Positions 59,127 to 64,000 of a stretch of 64,000 bases of DNA are shown here, one piece after another. Below the pieces are notes generated by a model that saw only the letters and a program-made list of their open reading frames with translations, did not search any database and was not told the DNA's origin. Position numbers and translations under genes: made by a program. The stretch's first letter is position 1; every line of letters starts with the position of its first letter. The stretch is from JANQPA01 sp964548175 (GTDB lineage Bacteria; Bacteroidota; Bacteroidia; Chitinophagales; Saprospiraceae), in assembly GCA_964548175.1 (NCBI GenBank), contig CAZJQS010000001.1:1-64000 (forward strand), given 5' to 3'.

Positions 59127-60176
59127 TTAAATACCAGCTCTTACCCCAAGGGAAAGAATAGAATACGACTCTCTCACGATCTCCTGCTGAAAGCTCTCCA
59201 CCTCTATCAACAATGGGAGGCCGCCGGTCAAAAAGATATTGTACTGCGAATTAGGTGCATACTGTATACCGCCATAAACAAAAAGGAACTCCTGTGTCCG
59301 GATCAAAGCACGGGTATCGAACTCAGACGGTTTGAAATTGATGCCGTAAGCAAACCCGGGATAGAAGGTAAATTTATTGTTGTTGGTCCGCTGGATGAAG
59401 AAGAAGCTAAAGCTGGTGCTGTACAGATACTCATCGCGATATTCGATCGGCTGCGGATTGGAGATTTGACTGGGCAGAAAAGCCTGGAAAGACCCGCTAA
59501 GGAAATAGTAGGTATTTCTGTTCAGGCTGCTGTAGTAGGTTGCTCCGAGGTCGAACAGATCGCGTCCTGCTCCGAGTTGCAATTGTTCTGATTCGTCTCT
59601 TATGGTCGAAATGGAATAGCCGCCGTTGATGACGAATTCCGGCCGCAATTTAAAAGGTTTGACCCGAAATCTGAGGCCTGCCCCTGCAATGCCACCAAAA
59701 GATTCATCAAAAATGACTCCTGCGCCGGAAGAAGCCGGATCCGGGGCATTGTTATCCATATTTCCGGTATTCTGCGATTGAAACACCCTGAACATGGAGC
59801 TGGTGGCGGCGTTATCTTTTCTTGCTCTCATGTATCTAAGCTGAAGGCCGATATCCCATCTTCCGGAGGGCGATATCCCATAAAAAGCGTAAACGTCCGA
59901 AATAAACTGCGTCTGTCGGATACGGTCAAAAATGGGAGAATTCTCTCCATTTTCGTGCAAAGCGATCCAGTAGGAAGCGAGGGTATTGTTCCAGATAACC
60001 TCTGCCTCTCCGCTGGGCAAAACGGTGGTGGCCCCCCCGTTAACGATAAAAGCTTCTTCGAGAGAATCCAACCCGGGGATTGAATACTTAAACTTCTGAG
60101 CCTGTGCGGGGAAAGCCAGGCCTGCTATAAGCCCTAGAATGATCAGGGATAGTTTAGAGTTGATCGATAGATTCAT
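59127..60176 (-). CDS. Outer-membrane beta-barrel protein
   Basis: 349 residues. Signal peptide (LSLIILGLIAGLAFPAQAQ). The mature part is built of amphipathic strands (WDIGLQLRYMRARKDNAAT, AGAGLRFRVKPFKLRPEFVI, YYFLSGSFQAFLPSQ), ending with a strand pattern YSILSLGVRAGI, typical of a C-terminal outer-membrane insertion signal. It is the third gene of the CHAT operon, 20 bp after the small membrane protein. No PSF/FadL or porin signature is recognised. Confidence 0.75.
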   Translation of the reverse strand: MNLSINSKLSLIILGLIAGLAFPAQAQKFKYSIPGLDSLEEAFIVNGGATTVLPSGEAEVIWNNTLASYWIALHENGENSPIFDRIRQTQFISDVYAFYGISPSGRWDIGLQLRYMRARKDNAATSSMFRVFQSQNTGNMDNNAPDPASSGAGVIFDESFGGIAGAGLRFRVKPFKLRPEFVINGGYSISTIRDESEQLQLGAGRDLFDLGATYYSSLNRNTYYFLSGSFQAFLPSQISNPQPIEYRDEYLYSTSFSFFFIQRTNNNKFTFYPGFAYGINFKPSEFDTRALIRTQEFLFVYGGIQYAPNSQYNIFLTGGLPLLIEVESFQQEIVRESYSILSLGVRAGI

Positions 60177-60196
60177 TTCAAAAGGTTATTTAGCGG

Positions 60197-60679
60197 TTAA
60201 TTATTTTTCTCACCCGTCCAGATGATCTCAAAGCCTTCTGTTCCTTCTGCACAATGGGCCTCACAGCGGCCTCTTCCGGAAAACCGTTTAGGTTCATCGA
60301 GCTGCCATTGGAAGATTTCCGTTGGGAATCCTTCCTTGATCTTATATTGAATATGCGTTATCCGTCCGTTGAGACGGATCCCTCCTTTTGTTGTGGAAAT
60401 AGGAGTCAAGCGGACCTGCTCGGGTCGCTTGCTTCTTGGTGCAAACACAGTCAGTTGACCGCTTAGGGTGTCTTGAAAAGTAAGACGCAGCGTGCCGGTA
60501 AACCTCAGCTGCGGTTCGTTTTCGTAAAAATAGGTAATTTTCCAGGCTCCTTCCCAATCTTTTTCAGAGATAGTTTCATTTTTCTGAAAAAAAAGAAGAT
60601 AAAATCCTCCTGCTGAAAAAGCGAATAATAGCATTGCTAAGATCGTGTATGTTCTCTTTTTGGAGACATCCGGTTTCAT
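60197..60679 (-). CDS. Small membrane-anchored hypothetical protein
   Basis: 160 residues. One N-terminal TM helix (TILAMLLFAFSAGGFYLLFF, about 11-31) precedes a periplasmic beta domain (KDWEGAWKITYFYENEPQL, GQLTVFAPRSKRPEQ, GGIRLNGRITHIQYKIKEG) with two Cys near the C-terminus. The fold is lipocalin-like at a glance, but not assignable. The start overlaps the CHAT gene stop by 4 nt (ATGA), so it is translationally coupled to the protease. Confidence 0.6.
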   Translation of the reverse strand: MKPDVSKKRTYTILAMLLFAFSAGGFYLLFFQKNETISEKDWEGAWKITYFYENEPQLRFTGTLRLTFQDTLSGQLTVFAPRSKRPEQVRLTPISTTKGGIRLNGRITHIQYKIKEGFPTEIFQWQLDEPKRFSGRGRCEAHCAEGTEGFEIIWTGEKNN

Positions 60680-63546
60680 GTTTTTATTTTAGAACGTCGT
60701 TTAAAAAAAGCAAGTAAAGCAATCACCACCAGAGGAGCACCCCATATTGCCAGTGGGAAGCTTCTTTTTACCAAAATGGATTCCATTTTCCCCACCGGAA
60801 CGAAGGACGCCCAAAAATAAGGATGCGCTTTTCCTGCCCCTTGTGTCTGCAAAAATTCCAGCATAGCTGCCTGCAGGGCCTGGTCTTTAGTTTGGCCTTT
60901 TTTAAGTTTCTCGAAAAAAAGCCCGACCAGGTCATGTGTGGCCTTATCATCCACGCTCCATTGGGTGGCCAGCAGGCTTTGGGCGCCTGCATACGAAAAA
61001 CTCCGGGCAATGCTGGCGACACCTTCTCCTTTTTGAAACTCTCCTATGCCTGTTTCACAGGCACTCAGCACGATCAATTCAGCCTGCGTGGACATGTTGT
61101 AGATGTCCTTGACATATAGAAGCGCATCGTTCCCTTTATTTTCCGTGGTTTCGCTAAAAGCTAAAAAGGAATAATCTCCGGCTGTGCTGTTTGCCTTACC
61201 ATGTGTGGCCAGATGAATGATCCGGAATTTGTCCTGCTCGTGCACAAAGCCTTTTTTTGAGGCCTTTTCACCTAACAGCTGCTTTCCACCCAACAGGTTA
61301 AAAGCCGTCTGGACTTCTTCCATATTAAATTTCAATGGTTGTAGTTCGCCGTCATTTCCCTGCCGAAATTCAGGGGCTATCCCCAGATAAAGATGTAGGC
61401 CTTTAATGCTTTTTCGTTCCATCATTTCCTTCAGCAATTGAACGGAGTAGCTATAGCTGATCGAATGCTGCCTGATCAGGTAAGGATGCGTTCTAAAGGC
61501 ATGCTGATCTATCGGAGCTTCACTTAACAAAGCGCCAAAGGACAAGTATCCCAACTCGCCGTCCGGGATAACGATGAGGCGTTCTTCCAGCTGATCCTTT
61601 ACCGGCCAAATGAGGTATTGATAAAGCTGGTGGGCCGCCTGCAGATAGGTCTGTATGTTCTCGGAACGTTCGGAGGAAGAATAATGAGGAAAACTGCGGA
61701 TAGCATAGTTAAAAGCATTCAGCCAATGGAAAAACTCAGCGTCAAGGTCTACGCTTACCACATTAAAATCATTTTTATTGATCACAAAAATGTGCAGCGA
61801 GTTGCTTCCCCGGAAATAAGACAGAAGGGATCGTCCCTCGACGATCAATTGCTGCTGGATGTCTCTAACTGGAAGAGGTTTTGTTGCGTATCGCATATTA
61901 AAATATGCCGGATAAGTTTTCTCGACCTCTTGAATTTTTTCGGCCAGCCGTTGTTTTCGTGTAAAGAGAAGTTGGTTAAGTGAATCCAGGCGGGCGCTTT
62001 TGAGAACACCCGGCTTTTGCCAGCTCAGGTACCGGTTTTTTTCGAGTTCACTAATAGCGGACTCCGCATCTCTTATTGATGTTAACACTTCGGGAGGGAT
62101 CCCTGAAAAGAGCTCCGCCTTTGTTTTCTTGACTGCTTCCAGCAACAGCATGCCCTTACTTTTTTCTGAAAACTGGAAAGCGAAATGGAGGAATTGTTCG
62201 TCTTTGCTTCGTCGATAAAGCGCAAGGGCTACCTCAATAGCAATATCGTATATATCGTGTGCTGCTTGCATGAGGTGGCGTTTGGAGCCATCTGTATCAT
62301 AGCGATTGCGCAGGTAATCCAACAGCCGGTCTATGTCGTGATAGCAACCCAAGGCCTGTTCCAGCAGCTTTTGATCCTTGGTTTCATTATGGGCCCGGAT
62401 CTTTATATCTGCTATGGATTTGAACACCTTCAGTAAAGTTTGGTGATCATTCACCTCATCGAGAGCAGTCTTTACATCGGTTCGATAATTAAGGGCATGC
62501 AATGCCTGTTGGAATGCTTCCATAGCGGCTTGCACGTCTCCCGCAAAAAAGCGGCTTACTCCGATATTATGATAAGCCATCGCAACATCCGGGTGAATTT
62601 CTCCATAGTTATGGATAGTAATTTCCAGCGCCTGCTGATATAATTTCGAGGCACGAAAAAAATCATTTTTGCCGTCATAGGCATTAGCCAGGTTATTGTA
62701 GCAGATCGCGATGGAAGGATGCTTATTGTCCAGTATTTTGCGGTAGATGTCCAACGCTTGGAAGTATTCATCAAAGCAAGCCTCTTGCAGTCCTTCAAAA
62801 TAAGCATTCCCTAGATTCAGGTGTACATCAGCGATATCCTGATGATCTTTTTTGTAAAAGCGCCGGTAAATTTCCAGTGCCTGTTGAAAGGAAGGAACGG
62901 CCCCTTGTCTTTCTCCCTTTTCGAGCAGGCAAAGGCCGATGTTATTGTAGCTTTGAGCGATTTGCGGATGCGGATTTGGCAGGAGTTCTGTTCGAATGGC
63001 CAAAGCCTGTTGGTAATGATCCAAAGCCTTTTCATGATCACCAATCGCGTCCAGGCAAATACCGATATTATTGTACAGCTTTGCCAGAACGAGATTATTC
63101 TCTTTGAAGATATTACTGCCAAGTTGAAGACCTTTATAAAAATGCTCCAAAGCAGTTTCAAAATCTTTGATCTCCCGATGGTAGTTCCCGATCTTATTGT
63201 AATGTATTACCCGGAGGGGATGTTTTTCCGGCAGGGTCTCTTCCAGCCGCAGAGCTGCCTGCTGATAGTAATGGAATGCTTCCGAGAAATTACTTTCATC
63301 CAGGGCGCAGTCTCCCAATATATGGATCGATCCGATCTCGATCAATGCCGCATCAGTCAGGTTATTGTCTTCGCTATTCAAGGTAGACAGAATCCGTTTC
63401 GCAAGCTCGGCAGCCTGTTTGAAAGCCCGTTGTTCATTCAGCAGGGCAGCTTGAGCATATTGTTCCTGAATCCTGCCGGTATTCGTCTGAAAGGCTAATA
63501 GAGATTGGCACAGCATGAGGGCGAATATGGTAAAGGCGTAGTGCAT
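60676..63546 (-). CDS. Exported TPR-CHAT cysteine protease
   Basis: 956 residues. Signal peptide MHYAFTIFALMLCQSLL. About ten tetratricopeptide repeats (20-370) show the pattern LYNNIGICLDAIGDHEKALD. A central region (430-640) leads to a CHAT (caspase HetF-associated) protease domain of about 680-915 with catalytic H782 in HLATHGK and C830 in LSACETGIG, followed by GAQSLLATQWSVDDKATHDL. A C-terminal TM helix with a basic tail (LVVIALLAFFKRRSKIKT) anchors the protein in the inner membrane. CHAT proteases cut partner proteins after activation. Here export, an anchor and the downstream barrel suggest an envelope function. First gene of a three-gene operon. Confidence 0.9.
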   Translation of the reverse strand: MHYAFTIFALMLCQSLLAFQTNTGRIQEQYAQAALLNEQRAFKQAAELAKRILSTLNSEDNNLTDAALIEIGSIHILGDCALDESNFSEAFHYYQQAALRLEETLPEKHPLRVIHYNKIGNYHREIKDFETALEHFYKGLQLGSNIFKENNLVLAKLYNNIGICLDAIGDHEKALDHYQQALAIRTELLPNPHPQIAQSYNNIGLCLLEKGERQGAVPSFQQALEIYRRFYKKDHQDIADVHLNLGNAYFEGLQEACFDEYFQALDIYRKILDNKHPSIAICYNNLANAYDGKNDFFRASKLYQQALEITIHNYGEIHPDVAMAYHNIGVSRFFAGDVQAAMEAFQQALHALNYRTDVKTALDEVNDHQTLLKVFKSIADIKIRAHNETKDQKLLEQALGCYHDIDRLLDYLRNRYDTDGSKRHLMQAAHDIYDIAIEVALALYRRSKDEQFLHFAFQFSEKSKGMLLLEAVKKTKAELFSGIPPEVLTSIRDAESAISELEKNRYLSWQKPGVLKSARLDSLNQLLFTRKQRLAEKIQEVEKTYPAYFNMRYATKPLPVRDIQQQLIVEGRSLLSYFRGSNSLHIFVINKNDFNVVSVDLDAEFFHWLNAFNYAIRSFPHYSSSERSENIQTYLQAAHQLYQYLIWPVKDQLEERLIVIPDGELGYLSFGALLSEAPIDQHAFRTHPYLIRQHSISYSYSVQLLKEMMERKSIKGLHLYLGIAPEFRQGNDGELQPLKFNMEEVQTAFNLLGGKQLLGEKASKKGFVHEQDKFRIIHLATHGKANSTAGDYSFLAFSETTENKGNDALLYVKDIYNMSTQAELIVLSACETGIGEFQKGEGVASIARSFSYAGAQSLLATQWSVDDKATHDLVGLFFEKLKKGQTKDQALQAAMLEFLQTQGAGKAHPYFWASFVPVGKMESILVKRSFPLAIWGAPLVVIALLAFFKRRSKIKT

Positions 63547-63663
63547 AGTCCGGATGGTTGACCGCTAATTGGTGTTCTTATGCAAGATATGACCAATTTT
63601 TTATTAAAAAAAAACCTTACGGGAGCAGGGGGGTAAGACACTAAAATATGTGGCTTGTAGCTT

Positions 63664-63770
63664 AGACCTCAGAGGTCTTAAAGACCTCTGAGGTTGGTAA
63701 AGTTTTCCACAGGACAAAACCGGACATCCTTTACGAGGTCTGTAATTTTTTTAACACTATGTAAAGTGTT
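63664..63770. repeat. Repeat unit with 14-bp hairpin, copy 1
   Basis: ACCTCAGAGGTCTT (63666-63679) pairs with 63681-63694. The unit continues with GTTTTCCACAGGACAAAACC and GGACATCCTTTACGAGG. It is repeated at 63827-63933 with few changes, 163 nt apart. Confidence 0.85.
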
Positions 63771-63826
63771 GATTTCCTATGATATACAGGCAAAAAATCA
63801 AGAAAATGTGGAAAACTTTCATTTTT

Positions 63827-63933
63827 AGACCTCAGAGGTCTTTAAGACCTCTGAGGTTGGTAAAGTTTTCCACAGGACAAAACCGGACACCTTTTACGAG
63901 GTCTTCAATTTTTTTAACGTTTTGTGAAATGTT
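63827..63933. repeat. Repeat unit with 14-bp hairpin, copy 2
   Basis: Second copy of the unit at 63664-63770. The hairpin arms are 63829-63842 and 63844-63857. Differences are concentrated in the last 35 nt. The spacer between copies is 56 nt. Confidence 0.85.
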
Positions 63934-64000
63934 TAACAACAAAATATTTGTAGTACATTCTACCAGCTGATTTTCCAATCACTAGAAAATAGCTTATTTT

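Larger units (their letters stand above)
63547..64000. other. Right-edge intergenic region rich in repeats
   Basis: No convincing ORF. It holds the duplicated 107-nt unit and three 9-mers one mismatch from TTATCCACA (63703-63711, 63807-63815 on the opposite strand, 63866-63874). It is otherwise AT-rich, and its continuation lies outside the window. Confidence 0.5.

Noticed and set aside
63700..63880. Replication origin based on DnaA-like 9-mers
   Set aside because: All three 9-mers are imperfect, two are part of a duplicated repeat, and no dnaA, dnaN or similar gene is visible.
63664..63933. CRISPR array
   Set aside because: Only two long units with a palindromic head and no spacer-sized unique sequences in a series. 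No cas gene in the window.

Overview
The window looks like chromosomal DNA of a marine or environmental Bacteroidota, most likely near Saprospiria (Lewinella/Haliscomenobacter-like). This rests on several signs. Three secreted proteins carry C-terminal T9SS sorting domains (CHU_C type B at 19.8-21.4 kb, type A at 41.8-45.4 and 45.9-49.2 kb). A DUF6089 barrel, a MACPF protein and a mevalonate-kinase-like GHMP kinase are present. Leaders are A-rich without Shine-Dalgarno motifs, and several promoters match the Bacteroidota -7 element TAnnTTTG. I see no rRNA, tRNA, CRISPR array, prophage or transposase gene.

Layout. 0-8 kb: a DUF5682 protein, scpA, an RsmI-like methylase, nadA, a DUF6089 barrel and a CPSF-type MBL/beta-CASP nuclease. 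8-11 kb: a MacB/LolD-like ABC exporter (ATPase, permease, lipoprotein-type HlyD adaptor). 11-13.4 kb: methionine salvage mtnB-mtnD-mtnC. 13.7-18.8 kb: a TPR sensor kinase and LytTR regulator, translationally coupled, upstream of a secreted MACPF pore-former. 18.9-21.4 kb: a membrane protein and a gliding/T9SS type B protein. 21.5-29.4 kb: a long minus-strand run with two flavin-reductase-like proteins, an alpha/beta hydrolase, a lipoprotein, a CYTH-like protein, a class III aminotransferase, a P-loop protein and an M20 peptidase, plus two very small ORFs. 29.6-33.4 kb: YjbQ, GH3, LysE and a PaaE-like reductase. 33.6-41.7 kb: a PD40/OmpA protein with a small partner, a fatty acyl-CoA ligase, ribosomal protein S1 and a GHMP kinase. 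41.8-49.2 kb: two giant T9SS cargo proteins, an M43 protease with three PKD-MAM pairs and a cupredoxin with six CHRD domains. 49.5-52.4 kb: a membrane-anchored protein, then DUF1641 and sulfide:quinone oxidoreductase.

52.4-63.5 kb is the most accessory-looking part. Envelope-targeted proteins of unknown function lie between two cysteine proteases: a papain-like C1 protease with a C-terminal beta domain, and an exported TPR-CHAT protease heading an operon with a membrane-anchored protein and an outer-membrane barrel. Between them are a triple Ig-like repeat protein with a very recent internal duplication, two helical or coiled-coil secreted proteins and a lipoprotein. Non-coding DNA here is rich in long perfect palindromes. 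A compound palindromic repeat at the left edge recurs inverted at 54.0-54.1 kb. A MITE-like element with 25-bp perfect inverted ends sits at 58.86-59.05 kb and has a degraded relative at 41.7 kb. A 107-nt unit is repeated at the right edge.

Best candidates for something undescribed are (i) the C1/CHAT envelope cluster, (ii) the two-component/MACPF locus, (iii) the aminotransferase/P-loop/M20/flavin-reductase cluster and (iv) the palindromic repeat family. All functional links between neighbouring genes are inferences from sequence and context.
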